Assembly: GCA_029721435.1 (NCBI GenBank)
Contig: CM056592.1
Span: 34,607,611-34,671,610, forward strand
Source: Gymnothorax reevesii
Lineage: Eukaryota; Chordata; Actinopteri; Anguilliformes; Muraenidae
Reading direction: 5' to 3'
DNA: 64,000 bases
Below, piece after piece: positions 23,251 through 35,646 of the stretch. Position numbers and translations under genes: made by a program. Under the pieces are notes generated by a model. It did no database searches. It saw only the letters and a list, made by a program, of their open reading frames with translations, and had not been told where the DNA came from. Numbering within the stretch: the stretch's first letter is position 1; the number at the start of each line of letters is the position of its first letter.

Positions 23251-24764
23251 TATACTCAGCAACAAAAGTTTCTGTGACACCATTTATGTGTATGTTATAA
23301 ATGACACGCAAAGATCTCAATGCAATCAATATGTTTATTTAACAGGAGAAACACTGACTTTTCAGTGCCAACGTCACTCAAAACGACAAATGTCATTTTC
23401 ATGCGTCATGAAGCACTTGTCTGATGTCTAACCAATTGTGACCTTCACACTTCAATACCGGGTGTGACTTCCTCGTGCCATGATGCAAGCAACGCATCTT
23501 CGGCGCATGGACCGAATCAGATGTGCCAGAAATTGCTGTGGGATGTCATTCCAAATCTGACGTAGACGTTGTCACAATTCCTGGAGTGTAGCTGGCGGGT
23601 TATCCAACCGCCGCAAACGTCGATCCATCTCGTCCCAAAGATGCTCGATTGGGGACATGTCTGGGGATCTGGCTGGCCATGGCAGGACATTGACATGTTG
23701 TTGCATCAGATACTGCTGTACAATCCTTGCAACGTGTGGTCTGGTGTTATCATGTTGCAGCGTTATTCCGGGACCATGTTGCATCAAAAGCGGTACCACC
23801 AATGGCCGTAGCACTTCATCGCGATATCTTTGACCTGTCAGATTTCCATCAATAACAAGCAAATCTGTTCTGTTTCTAGCCGTGATCCCTCCCCAAATCA
23901 TGACACTACCACCTCCAAAACGATCAAATTCCTGAACACAGTTGTTGGCATAACGTTCTCCACGTCGACGGTATACACGTAAACGACCATCACATCAGTT
24001 AAGCATGAATCTTGATTCATCAGTGAAGAGTACAAGATCCCACTGACGTTGGATCCACCGTCGATGTTGTTGTGCCCACTGTAGACGCAGTCGTCGGTGT
24101 TGTGCTGTGAGTATTGGACGTCTTGCTGGCCGACGTGGGACAATGCCAAAATGACGGAGACGGCGACGGATTGTCTGTGCAGACAGTCGCCTCAAACCAG
24201 GTATCGTTCTTGCAGTTATGGTTGCAGGTTGGAATCGATTTCGGAGATGGGTTGTTCGAATCCAGTTGTCCTGTCTGGGAGTGGTTACTCGTGGACGGCC
24301 GCTGCGAGGACGGTCTCTGACATGTCTTGTCTGCTGATGACGCTGCCATAAGTTCCAAATGGTGTTTCGGTGGACATTCAGGCGATGAGCAACTTCCCTC
24401 TGCGAGGTTCCGGATTCAATCATCCCAATGGCCCTCCACCGATCATTTTCAGACAGTCTTGGCATTTAGAGGGCAGAGTTCCTGATCCGAAATGGCTGTG
24501 TTTTCGATAAGTGATGCTTCCGTCGTTCATCAGGCACAATGTGAACATTCCAAAAATTCTCCTCTTTTATTGCCATCCACAAGCATGATTTACGCACATT
24601 TTCACGTGCAAAGTCATTTTCTCGCATTTTCATGATTTCCATTTCAATGTTGTGTTTACATGTACTGTTTCAGTCTGATATCACCATGTATGACAATTTC
24701 ATAATTGCGTTATGAAAAATAATTAACAATATTGGTGTCACAGAAACTTTTGTTGCTGAGTATA
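23251..24764 (-). mobile_element. Tc1/mariner transposon, 1.5 kb, perfect 31-bp TIRs
   Basis: The left terminal repeat starts tatactcagcaacaaaagt at 23251-23281. Its exact inverted copy occupies 24734-24764, with no mismatch over 31 bases. The element lies in TA-rich DNA, as expected for TA-targeting Tc1 elements; the exact TA duplication is ambiguous because flanks are TATA-rich. It encodes one transposase on the minus strand, nearly full length, with two in-frame stops. Identical terminal repeats suggest a fairly recent insertion compared with the broken Tc1 copies at 18950 and 28900. Confidence 0.93.
23452..24465 (-). pseudogene. Tc1-family (DD34E) transposase, two in-frame stops
   Basis: The start at 24465 (MPRLSENDRW) and the final stop at 23452 are in one frame of 337 codons plus stop, the usual Tc1 transposase length (about 340). 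In order: an N-terminal paired-type helix-turn-helix (about residues 1-50, 'TSQREVAHRLNVHRNTIW'), the GRPR AT-hook-like linker at 56-59, a second helix-rich DNA-binding part to about 130, then the DDE catalytic core. Catalytic residues are visible as D149 in FTDES, D239 in QHDNTRPH and E274 in SPIEHLW; 34 residues separate the last two. Stops are TGA at codons 157 and 298. There is no frameshift. Codon 157 lies inside the catalytic core, so this copy cannot make full transposase without readthrough. It may still serve as a substrate in trans. Confidence 0.92.
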
Positions 24765-25788
24765 TATGAAAGTCTTCATGACAAAAATAAATTAATAAAA
24801 ATTCCTCACTTTTATAAAACTGCACTCTGTCCAAAAGAAATAAACCTTGTTCCATAACTGCATGATGAAGAGTAAAGAACAAAGCAAATATCGGTCAATC
24901 GTTGCTTCTGAGTAGCCAAACTGAACTTTTCAAGTCCTTCGGTCATGAATTGACACCTTTTTGCTTTATTTCAAGTGCAAGATATTCATTGTTTTAAAAT
25001 TCTTCTGCTCATCAGGTGAAACCGCCTTGCCCCACTGGAAAATCTTGAAATGACTCTCACTGTTTCGCCTCACTGGAAATCCTTCTGTCTTTTTTAGGGA
25101 GGAGTAGCAGAATCACAAGTTAAAGTCCGAATAAAAAAATAATGCAGCCTCCATTTTATGCTCAGCAAGTAGAATTGATCCATCGTTGCGGATAAAAATA
25201 TGTATTAAGCAGAAAATTAGAATCATGCGTCGTACTGCATGTGCATTCGTGGTACAAAACACCCTGTATTGAGTGGGTGTTTGAGGAAGTGCACCTGCAT
25301 TTTCTGTAGCAGCGATAATCTGCTGCTCAGTTATCTGCCAGTGGGTGGGAGCTGCTCTAGCCTGTCTTCCACTGTATTTCTGCTTTTATTTTAAGCAAAA
25401 CGTGAAATCAGGATTTGCATTTCATGCTCCAAACATCAGCCTCTCCTGATTTGGTCTATCCTGCCACATTATTTGTTTGGCAAGAACATTGAGACCAAAC
25501 ACTGTTCCATTGTTCATTGTATTATACGCACCACAGACTCCACTCGAGTACTTTCATGGGCTCACAGTGCGAAATGACTACGGCGTAATTCGTAATATTA
25601 TACTCAGCAGGTGAAAGATAAAGTTTAATAAAAACTGAACTATTTATCTTAAAAGAAACGGATAAAAGGCGCGTTAACTAACATCAGTCCATCTGTTCCT
25701 TCTCTTTTGATCACATTAAGGTTTTTACAACTATACAGCGTGGACTCTTTCCGGCCTAAGGTTTGGCTCTCATGGTGTGGGATAAGCC
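24765..25788. other. Non-coding DNA, no gene recognised
   Basis: AT-rich, without clear repeats. The part 25290-25500 is low-repeat and contains an octamer-like atttgcat near 25415 and gcgataatctgctgctcag near 25311; it could be regulatory. Confidence 0.3.
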
Positions 25789-25789
25789 T

Positions 25790-26686
25790 TAGGGCACTTT
25801 CGCACTTAGTATGAGTGTTCCGTACCATGCCACAGTACGATTGTCCCCCCTCTTCTCTCCCCCTGCCAGTCAGCTTTCACACTAGCTATGTTGTTCCGTA
25901 CCTAAGTACAATTGCATTTGTCAAAATTCTGATACAGTAGGTGTATCTACTTAGGAGGCTTTGCAATAAGAAAATATACACAAAGATGAGGAATCCATGG
26001 AAATTTATCTATCACTTGAGCTGCCAGACTCACACTTTAAGATGGCATTTTCTGTAGTTTGTCGGGGCACTGCTCAATTGTTCTGCAATAACCATGTGAA
26101 TGTAAATACTCATGAATTATTCCATTAATCTCCGCATGTTATATCAAGTTGTGATTGTATGTTATTGTCTGCCCAAATTGCAAGCAAGCATCCAATTTCT
26201 TTGTTAAGCCAGATAAATCTTTTGCTGCCGCATTTGCTAGAACAAAAGAGTCAAATATTTAACCCCTTTGCACAGAATACAAATATTGCCGGTTTTTTCC
26301 TCGTATGCATTTGCCTATTCGCAGTAGGCTTTATAACTCAGTTTGTGTGCCACAGAGACTGCAGAAAATTATTCCTGTAAAGCAAGACATTTGGAAATTC
26401 TTTAGCAGAATTATGAAGAATTAAATCTTGCGATTTACGGACGCTGGCGTCTATATCTGCCCAAAGGGGTTAAGACATCACGTAACAGTCAACTTCCATG
26501 GTCAAGTACGGTAGCTTTTGTATTTTGTACGTGTAGATGATCCATGCCCGAGAACACATTTTCCAAACACACTTGCGTACCTTGCCCGAACACTGTACGC
26601 TTGCGTTCACACTTACCAAATAAACTGGACTCTGGGGTCAAGTGTACTTCGATCCATGCTCGAGTCCCTAGTGTGACGGCTCCCTT
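25790..26686. mobile_element. Candidate hAT-like DNA transposon, about 0.9 kb
   Basis: The left end ttagggcactttcgcactta (25789) and the right end ctagtgtgacggctccctta (26668-26687) are imperfect inverted copies. Inside, 'gttccgtacctaagtac' on the left and 'gcgtaccttgcccgaacac' on the right also resemble inverted subterminal repeats, and 'tttcacactagc' is mirrored in kind by 'gcgttcacactta'. No transposase is recognised in between. The superfamily guess rests on the tip type seen in many fish MITEs. Confidence 0.45.
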
Positions 26687-26911
26687 ATAGTTCTGCTGAA
26701 GGCCAACATCAGCACTACTGCGCGCAATAACTTTCCAGGTGATATTTTGTTTCTGACAATTTGGGGAAGGTGTGATTTGCCCAGACTAGCACAGAAGAGG
26801 ACCCTGATGGGCTTGAACAGCCTCGGCCTCAACTCCATCAAACATCACCATCCAATAGCCTGACTCTACTCCGACTCAGATAGCCTGGCCTGACCGCCCA
26901 ACATCACTGTG

Positions 26912-27027
26912 CAGGGGTGTGTTTCCCAAGAAATAGTTGCTAACTAAGTTAGCAATTTACATAGCTCGTCCATCCACAGTCAATGGTTTCATGTAAGTTA
27001 GCATCTGTGATATCAGGAAACACCCTC
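26912..27027. mobile_element. Short MITE-like inverted repeat
   Basis: caggggtgtgtttcccaag at the left and tatcaggaaacaccctc at the right are imperfect inverted copies 116 bases apart. No target duplication could be seen. The family is not assigned. Confidence 0.35.
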
Positions 27028-27299
27028 AAGGTTCATGAATACCCTTTCTGGCTGGAAAGGAATTATAATCTGGCCACAAATCTCTAACATCTTGTGGTAA
27101 ATGAAACCGCAGGAATAATTTTGTCACCTCAGCATATAGGGAACTCTATATGAATGTGTATGATTTTAGAATTCAGAATTTTAGATTTTTGAGATATTAG
27201 CTGAACAGGTGTCCTCGTAGCGTACAGTCCTGGACTCATGCGGCTTTGTTAGCATGATTATCCATCACAAGGTAATGGATGGGGGATATAGGAATGAAT

Positions 27300-27600
27300 G
27301 TTGATCTTATGCTTGTCTGTCCGTCCATCATGGTTCTTCTAAACTTCTAAACTGTTAAATATTTTTCCAATTTTGTATGTTTTACATAGATACTGTACAT
27401 CTTAGAGCGTAGATGTGCCTTTTCACACTTTTGTCCGTCCTCCTGTCAATCTGTCTGTCCGTCCATTGCGTTTTACTTTCAGGCCAGAACGCCAAAACCT
27501 TGGCGGAAGATCTGAGTATTTCATGCTTGTTTTATTTCTGGTTCCAGAGGTCCACAGTCTATGCAAAAATTGACTGGGGTTTTTGAAAATTGGGAAAAAC
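27300..27600 (+). repeat. Degenerate interspersed repeat with GTCC/GTCT words
   Basis: Two 'tctgtccgtcca' words at about 27317 and 27454 begin partly similar segments ending in AT-rich sequence. The same wording introduces the segment near 37750. It is probably a diverged dispersed repeat. Confidence 0.35.
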
Positions 27601-27708
27601 TTAGGTCCATGATTCAATAAACGCGTGGAATATTTCACTGTTTTGTTTGTTGTGATAATTTGGTTTGATACTCCAAAGCTTTTCAAAAATCTAGGGCTTT
27701 GAGATCCT

Positions 27709-27861
27709 AAAATGTGAATGTTGCGAACTGGATGCTAAGGTTGCGGTGAGACGGAACAACATCGCCCGCTGGTCTCTGATCATCTGCTCATTCTTACGAT
27801 GTGCATGCCTGTAGTTCAGTTAGAGTTCATGATAGCACATTGTTGGCAACATTCACATTTT
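27709..27861. repeat. Inverted repeat, 16-bp perfect arms
   Basis: aaaatgtgaatgttgc at 27709-27724 is exactly mirrored by gcaacattcacatttt at 27846-27861. The 121-base interior has no coding capacity. It could be a very short MITE. Confidence 0.55.
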
Positions 27862-28120
27862 ATGAGTGTTTTATTTCCAGATGTTTGTAAGGAAGTGCCT
27901 ATATCAGCTCAATAAACCAAAAGCACACCATCTCAAGCGACGGGTTTTACCCATGGACCTTATTTTACTCATGGATTGTTCATCTCGCACCTAGACACTG
28001 GAGCAAGAGAACCTGACATGGAAAAATGTTAACAAAGCCACATATTAAATAACAATAGGGTTGTGACTTTATAAGAGTGAATACTAATTCATGTACAATT
28101 GCAAGTTTTTATTAAGTGTG

Positions 28121-28290
28121 ACAATTGACGGGTCCTGTCACTAGAATTGTCTCCTAATAAGTGCTCGCCCTGACTTACTTGCCAATGAGCCTAGCTCTTT
28201 GGTTATGTGGTCAGCGCATTTGACTATTACCTGGGAGTCTGGAGGTTCAAGTCCCTGCCTGGGCCCTACTTCGGCCTGCCATATAAGCTC
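28121..28290 (+). repeat. tRNA-derived SINE, copy 2
   Basis: A-box-like gtggtcagcgc (28207-28217) and B box ggttcaagtccc (28244-28255) are spaced as in tRNAs. The stretch aligns by eye with 716-883 over its full length, about 75-80 percent similar by impression, starting at gggtcctg and ending at 'cctgggccct.cttcggcctgcca'. The tail after 28290 differs. It is an old copy. Confidence 0.6.
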
Positions 28291-28599
28291 TGAATTTTTT
28301 CCTCCTTCCTGTGTCATCGGTGTGAACATAGGAAATGACTGAGTGAGTGGGTTTATCTTAAAATTAGGTTAAAACTTGGTAATTATAACCTTATAGCTAT
28401 TTTTATGGCAATGAATGTGATTGCGTTCTAACCATTCAATACCCAGTCTGGCAATACTGCAATTTCATTGCTTTTTTAGCAGTGCACCTACACTGGTTCC
28501 TGAGCTACACGCACACCTTCCAGTCTGTCACACATGCAGTCACACTAATGAACAGGCACAAAAACATTGTTAGCCTCATAGCAAAGTTGCCGACCTCAT

Positions 28600-29490
28600 T
28601 TTTAAAGGGTTTTATTTATGTATTTACTTTTATTATTCAAGAAAATGGATTTTATTATTTTTTTAAAGGTTTTGAGAAACAAGGGAAAATTTTTTTTCGC
28701 CAACACAACAGAACAGGCAGCCGATTTCTCAATTTGACAAATATACGACTTGGGTAATTATGATATAAAGGCTAACGATATGTAAAATTAAATTCAGAAA
28801 ATTTTGTTTTAGCGTATTCTTACGGGCAGTAATTAAAATGCACCATATCATAATGCGTGGCCGCTGTTTTGAATGGGAATGATAGTCATACTGGTGACAA
28901 ATTAAACTGGCAAATGGACCATTTTGGGACATGCAGACAGGTGACAAATTAAAGAAAAACACCTGAGTAAATGCACGGAAAAACATTGCAATCCGGACAT
29001 TTTTTTTTTCTCATGGTTTGAGTCCACTCGTCCTCTGGCGGAAGGGTCACTGTGAATGAATGGAGAGTTGTCGTGATCACTTTAGTGTGCTATGATGCAA
29101 CGTTTCTACCATGCTGGGAGTGGTCTCTTCCAGCGTGACAAGGGCCCAAGGCCCACTGGGGTCAAGGGGTCACTGAATGGATTTATAAGCGTGATATTAT
29201 CCTGAACATTCCGAGGCATAATACACTACCGTCTTCAGTCACCAAATCAGACCCACTGGACTTAAACAGGAGATTTTGGAACAATGTGTTTGACAGTACT
29301 CTCTGTTACGATCATCAAAATACCAAATGAGGATAAATTTTTTGAAACATATGTTCTCCATCCCTTTAAGGAACTTTCACACTTGCAGACTGTATGCAAC
29401 GCTGATCTGGCTGCCACTGGAGCCCAACTCCTCACCAAGACTCTTAATGTGGATTTTTTCTTTAATTTGTCCTCGGACTTTATTTATATC
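28600..29490 (+). mobile_element. Degenerate Tc1-like transposon remnant
   Basis: The segment 28620-28785 matches 19380-19570. Downstream, 28940-29480 resembles the 3' half of a fish Tc1 transposase gene as I remember it: 'aaaacacctgagtaaatg', 'ggagtggtctcttccagcgtgac', 'gtcactgaatgg', 'gattttggaaca' and 'atcatcaaaataccaaatgag' occur in the order expected for the catalytic region. Stops and frameshifts are many, so no product is possible. It ends where a short TIR element begins at 29491. Confidence 0.55.
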
Positions 29491-30035
29491 TGCACTACAG
29501 GCCAGAAGTTTGGAAGCAAGGCCAATACAGGTCAAAAATTTGGAAGCAACTTCAAGTTTCTGTTCACAATGTCTGTCTTAAAAACCAGAATGAAATTTAT
29601 GGATTTTGGGATGTATTTACTGCATGATTAGACTTTTCTTTCATTGATACGCACCATTTCTCACTATTTACCTTTAGGTATTGTATACATTGATGTTACC
29701 AGACCAATGCTGAATAAATGTTAACAAAATAAACTAGGGGCTTAGTTTCTGGGTTGAGAAGATTTGCGAAAGTCACAACTCCAGTGAAAAAGTAAAAAAC
29801 AAATCACAGTTTGCATTATTCACTTTATCTCATGGTTTACAGCCAACGGCAATCTGGCGGGCACTAGGACCATGGGCCTGGTAATATGGGCTTGATAATT
29901 TCAGTAAAAATGTATTTTGAAAAGTGACTCTTAATATAATAATCATGTTTATTTTGTTGCAAAGTATGCCAATGAAACTATGATCTTTTTTTGTACAAAT
30001 TTGATCTTGCTTCCAAACCTTTGGCCTGTAGTGTA
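29491..30035. mobile_element. 545-bp non-autonomous Tc1-type element
   Basis: The left end tgcactacaggccagaagtt with tggaagcaag is mirrored by cttgcttccaaacctttggc ending ctgtagtgta at 30035. Terminal repeats are about 30 bases with two or three mismatches and start with TACACTACAGG-type tips, typical of fish Tc1 MITEs. Just inside the left end a second copy of the tip word (acaggtcaaaaatttggaagc) occurs at 29526. No coding region. Confidence 0.72.
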
Positions 30036-33000
30036 TGATGCAGGCTCCAGGAACAGATGACATTATGAGAGTGGTCCTTCAAAGGAAAACTCGCGGAAAA
30101 GGGCAAACCTGACAACACCATCAGATGCAGGGTGTACCAGAGAATGTCCCGATAATTACTGAACCAAAACATTGACACGAGCGTCTTCATCCTCTGCCCG
30201 GTGAGCAGACAAAATGGGTCATTTTAATTGCATTATGTCCAAAGCATTGTGCTGCCAATACTGCTTCCGCATGGACATTGATAATTCATTTTTACACGTT
30301 TGACTTCAAAGAGAAAGTAAAGACATTGCAAATGAATTGCTGGAATTGTAATAGGAGTAGAGTCTGCAGTTTACTTAAAATATGGATTGTTATTTGCAAT
30401 TTTATGCAGGTTTTTCTTTTTTTTTTAAAGGGTACCAAAAATTCTGCACCTCACCGTAGCGTTCTTGAAGCAGTCAGGCCTTAACAGCGTGACTGGTAAT
30501 AGCTGTGATCATTCATGAGTGAAAGTCATATGCAAGACATCTATTGTGGCTTTCCATCACCTGATGTTGTTGACAAAGGACCAATTAAGCCGTGTCAAAT
30601 TGAGCTACAATATATTTGGGTGGGAAATAAACAGGTCCTATTAAAACCTACTTAATTTTATTGAAACTCTGTTCCTGAACAGTTACACAATATCACATAC
30701 TGGAGAAGACATAGAAAGCAGTACAAGGCTTTGTTTATTTCTTATGTTAAGGCCTTTACATCTTACAAAACAACATTATTATTATTATTATTATTATTGC
30801 ACATATTTATTAATATATGTCACCCAAGTTTTTTGCTACGTGCACAGTGCTTCAGTTTGAGCATTAACATAGTAAATTGAGTTGCTAACACAGGGTGGAC
30901 CTGTTCGACAGGTAACGATGTGGCATGGCTCACCTCTCAGTAGCATTATAATCCAACCTCCTACACTCGGCTCCCTCCAGTCGCCTGTTCCGCTGTTATC
31001 GATCCAAGCGTTCAGCTGGTTTAGCATCCCTAGTTGTCATGGAAACTTTCTTGAAAGACCCACAAGGAAGTATGCAGACAGCCAAAAACAGAGTCTCATG
31101 TTCTCAACAAATATGCATATTTTTTGAAACCTTTTCAATTGCACACCTCATCAGCATATTTAGACTATCCTGACTTATAAATTAATTAGTTTTATTTTTA
31201 AATATCCCATATGCACAAGACAAGACACAAAAGCCTTTCCTGAACTTTAGACGAAAGTACATATTATGCCACGGCCAGCTGTCTTTGTGTCTAGATAAAG
31301 AAGCAATTAAAAAAAACCCACGTTGGTCACTTTCCAGAAAGTAGCCACTGAAGTAAGGCACCAAATATAGAACATGTTATGTAATGATAAACTAATTTGT
31401 TTCCGATGCTTAGCTTCATTAGATGGAGCAATAAGCAAATAAATTTGCACTGAGCGAGATCCGTCCAAGTTAGAATAGACATAATTTATCCCAGTTGTAA
31501 AATACTAGTATTCATTTTCTGAACTCTCACTCAGATGCGACTAACTATGCAACGTTGCGATCAGTGTTCTCAGATAATCCCTCAATTGTCCCTACCTTAT
31601 CTGTCTTATCTGAGTCCACGTTGTTAAATCGTTTAGCAAAAATTACTTCGCTTGAGTTTTTGTTCCATTATTTCGCTGGAGGCTGGAATGCTGTGGAAGG
31701 TAATCGGAAATTCCCCGACTGTAGAAACCTCAGTCTTTCTTCCAAACACATTTTAACTGGCAGGACGTGAAAAGGCAGCACGTTTTGGCCATAAAGAATT
31801 TTACCCCATTATTTGAACCAAAATACTGCTGTCTTATGATCAGCGATTGACAAATAAATCCGCATGTCTGCTGTCATTTTCAAGCCCAATGCAGCACCAT
31901 AGACCCGCTCTGATAGGAGTGAAAACCACCCACACACCCCCACCCTCAGTCTCAAGGACGCCCATTAAGGTGCGAAACTTGACTTTCGAGACCAAGCAGA
32001 GGGAGAAATGTCCATAGGCCCAAAAAAACCTTCTTAACTTTCTGAAAGTGACAGGCTTGCCGTACTGAGCAGTCATGAGGTGGCTCTGGTTCAAAACATC
32101 TTTGTAATATAATTTCCTTCAGTGTGGAAAGACTGCATTAACAATTAGACTTAGTGCGCTGGTATGAAAGAAAGTGATTTATCGAGCAGTTTCCCAGCTA
32201 TACTATACTACATTAAATTCCCATTGAGTTTTGCACAGTTAGAGCACACATTTGAATGATTCCTACTCTAAAGATATAGCACAAGGAACCATGCCAGTGA
32301 TTTAACGCTGAGGGACACCCAAGATGGTGGTAAATGGTCATGCAGTGGGAATTCCTTGTATTTCCGAGATTCTTCCAGCACAATCTATGGAATGCGCATT
32401 GCTATTATGTTGGTTATAATTTTCCTCTTTACAGTGGAAATGTCTCATGAAAATAAACTGAGCCTTGTTGTTCTGTCCTGCTTCAATGCAATATATTTTT
32501 TTACATTTCCATATCCCATTTTAGCACTGAACCATGAAGCCATTCATTTTAACTGTGTGCTAAAGTCCTTAAATGCGGCTCAGAAAAGGCATGTTTTCAT
32601 TTTCAGAAAATGCAAACTACTATCTCAAAAAAACAGCATTTGAATATTTTTGATGGGGTTGTGGACAGGCAAGCACAGAAAGGCAATGTTTTTTGAGGGG
32701 ACATAAAAAAAATATAATTTGTATTAGTACACGCACTAGCACTCAATCCCAGAGCAAATGCATTGCCACTGTAACTGTCAAACGGAAATGAAAACAACAA
32801 AAAAAAAATAATAATTTGAATTTAGAAAAATAATACAGTTGTGCCGGCAAAAAGAAAATAGTCATGGTTCTTCAATAGCAGTGACCAAAGCAATAGTGTG
32901 GGCTCTATTCTAAACCCCTTGCACCACAGCAACGAACACGTTCCAGGCAGCTTCGCTAGTTTAAGACTGTAGATTTCCTTTCTAGCCCCCACTTTGCTTA

Positions 33001-33632
33001 ATTTACTTAATTTCGCCCCACTTTGCTTAATTTTTAGTACGGCCACCAAACTGAGTGCCCTTGGGCCTGTTCGTGTTGAAAGGAGTGTTGGTTAGAGGTG
33101 TTATTGGCATGTCGCTATCTTTAGGCAACAGAAGGAGATTGCGCTATTAACTAACGGAAACCTGGTCTATAGTTAATCCTTAGTTTGTGACCGCTATTTT
33201 AGGGCACATTACAAGCTAGTATTATGCGCCTCGTAGTCGAGTACACAAATGCGCATAAACTCTGCTTTTTACATAAACCGGTATGAGCAGCAGCACACAC
33301 ACACGCAAGTGATTAAAAATAAAATGATGGAAAATGAAAGTGAAAGATTATTATTGTGTAGATCAAGATATTATAAAAAAATACATGCTATAATGGCTAG
33401 AGCGATTGATTGTGCCCACATGCAACTATGTGCCCCATCAGAGAATGATGTGATGTACTTGAATTGCAAGCGAACCTATGCATCAACATCCAGGTGAATA
33501 GTGATTCAACGTGTACGGTTACACATCTCTTGTAGGTACTCGCAAATTATTTTGGACAAAGTCAAGGCTTCGGTGTGCGATGATTCATTTTTTACATTTG
33601 GATATAAGATGAAAACCAGTTTGAACAATAAC
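30036..33632. other. Non-coding DNA with a TTA microsatellite
   Basis: A (TTA)n run lies at 30774-30798. Otherwise mostly AT-rich single-copy-looking sequence. The part 30190-30370 (gcattatgtccaaagcattg, gataattcatttttac) could be conserved non-coding. No coding exon recognised. Confidence 0.35.
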
Positions 33633-34043
33633 TACACAGCAAATTAGCTAGCATTGATTTAACACTCATGGTGTTAAATTTAACACCTATAAAGTGTCTA
33701 TATGTGTCCACACTGTGCAGTGTAAAATTAACACTTCTGAAAGTGTTTAATTTTTAACACTCAGTTTGTGTTGGTTTAACACTATTTGTTGTTAAAAATG
33801 GCGATGGCTGGCTCCGAAATTTTTCTTCAATCCCTCAAACATTCTAGAACTCTTAGAGCTACGTAAGACGTAAGGAAGTGATTTGATCTACACAAATCCG
33901 GATTGGTTTAACACCAATATTATCAACACCCTGATTTAACAACATCACTTTGACAAAAGCACCATGCGCAGTGTTGTTTTAAATCATTGTGGTGTTAATA
34001 CAACACCAACACTGAATTTTTAAACTCCCATATTTGCTGTGTA
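33633..34043. mobile_element. 411-bp MITE rich in TTAACAC words
   Basis: The ends are tacacagcaaat (33633-33644) and its exact inverse atttgctgtgta (34032-34043). Inside, 'gtgttaa' and 'ttaacac' words recur in both orientations at least ten times, especially near 33660-33790 and 33900-34010, giving many alternative hairpins. There is no coding potential. TA at both tips is compatible with a TA target. Confidence 0.68.
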
Positions 34044-35646
34044 TAAAATATTCTTCACTAACATTTCTGTAATTTGCTGTGATGATGTTTCCATACTTCA
34101 GTGATATTTTATCAGTGTGTGTACGAGCAGACGCATTTCTCTCGCAGAGAGGTGTTTTTCTCTGTACTTGGCAAATCCGCCATGAAAACAGCTATTTGCC
34201 AAACTGCAAGCACACCTGGCATTTAAAGGGAATGGGAGATGACACTGTGATTTGGTATATTAAGAAATAAACCTAGACGCATATGATTAGCTAAAAGATT
34301 AAGCACAGCTGCTTTGAACCATGTGCCGTAGTTCACGCTCAGACTACCTGCCATTAAACTAGCAGAGATCGATTAGCAGAAGCACTGACAGCACTCGCAC
34401 CATGCACTTTGCTTTTATGTTAAAAATAGAGCCCTCTGTCTCTTTAACTTATTTAAATTCCCAGTTATTGCCTTAATGGAGAACAGTCGTTCAAATACGT
34501 AAGTCAAACAGAAAATTCATCTTTGTTGTTTTTTCATAGGATTTGAAGGCAACGCTGACAAATGAAAATGACAGGTGTTATCATTTACGAATATATTCAA
34601 ATGCACCTGAACTTTTTCAGAAAGCATCGATTGTAAAAAAAAAAAAAAAAAATGTGCTACAGTATTTGGCCGCTGGAATATGAAAGGGAAATTCTGCGAT
34701 CTGGGAGAACAGAAATTTTAGTGCAGAGGCGAAGGTGGGGGTCAAACTGGAATAACAGTCTGTTTTGTTCAAGTGTTGATTGGTTGTCCCACCTATGTAG
34801 CCCACAGAAGCTGACGCGTAACTCTCTAGTTACTCAAACCCACGGCACATTCATTTCTCATTATCATTATAATTTTTTTTCCCGATTTCTGTACACAAAC
34901 ATTTCCTTTAAAGCGCAATCATGTTTTCTTACCAACCTGCAGAAGAGGGCATTTTTGCTTCTGCTCCATGGCTTTGTTTGCATTGTGTCTATGTACAAAC
35001 GCAAATTTATGGCCCTCTGGAGTGTCAAGTTAAGAGCAAAGGAATAATTGTGGGAGTCTATCTCAGGTGAACCAATGTTCCCAAAGAAAGAGCATATTTT
35101 ACATTCCTTTGCACTGAAATAAGGGGAATTAAGAAGGAAGAGAATAATAACCAAATTTACTTTTTGCCTTGAATGATAAACGCATATGCGACCTTCAGAA
35201 AGCTTTCACCGCTTTGAACATAATCATTTGTCCTGTAACACCTTGGAATATCCTTGCTATGCTGTTTGTCTTCTCTCCCATTGCAATACATTCAAAGACA
35301 TTAATTAAAAATGAGTAAATAAATGAAAGGCGTAAATTTCTCCTATGCAAATGTATTCCCCTGACTGCTGTACAGATAGGCCTATGGCCACAATTACAGC
35401 TTTGAGCCGTCTCGTTTATGTCTGTTTGGGCTTTGCAAATTTAAATTTTAGAATTTTCACTCATTACTCCCTCCGAATTTACTTCATCTCTGTGGAATTA
35501 CAGAGGCAGTGTCTGCGGACGAAAATTTTTGGGTAAAGCCACAAATTTACAATGGTATTTAAGCCTTGGTATTGGCTAAGTCATGCCAAGAATTGTAACC
35601 ATGGATCTCATGATAAAAAAGAGGGTTTAATGAGATACTTAAAACA
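34044..35646. other. Non-coding DNA, no gene recognised
   Basis: A poly-A run lies at 34635-34651. Overlapping open frames around 34650-35150 on both strands have no recognisable domain. Nothing repeat-like apart from this. Confidence 0.3.
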
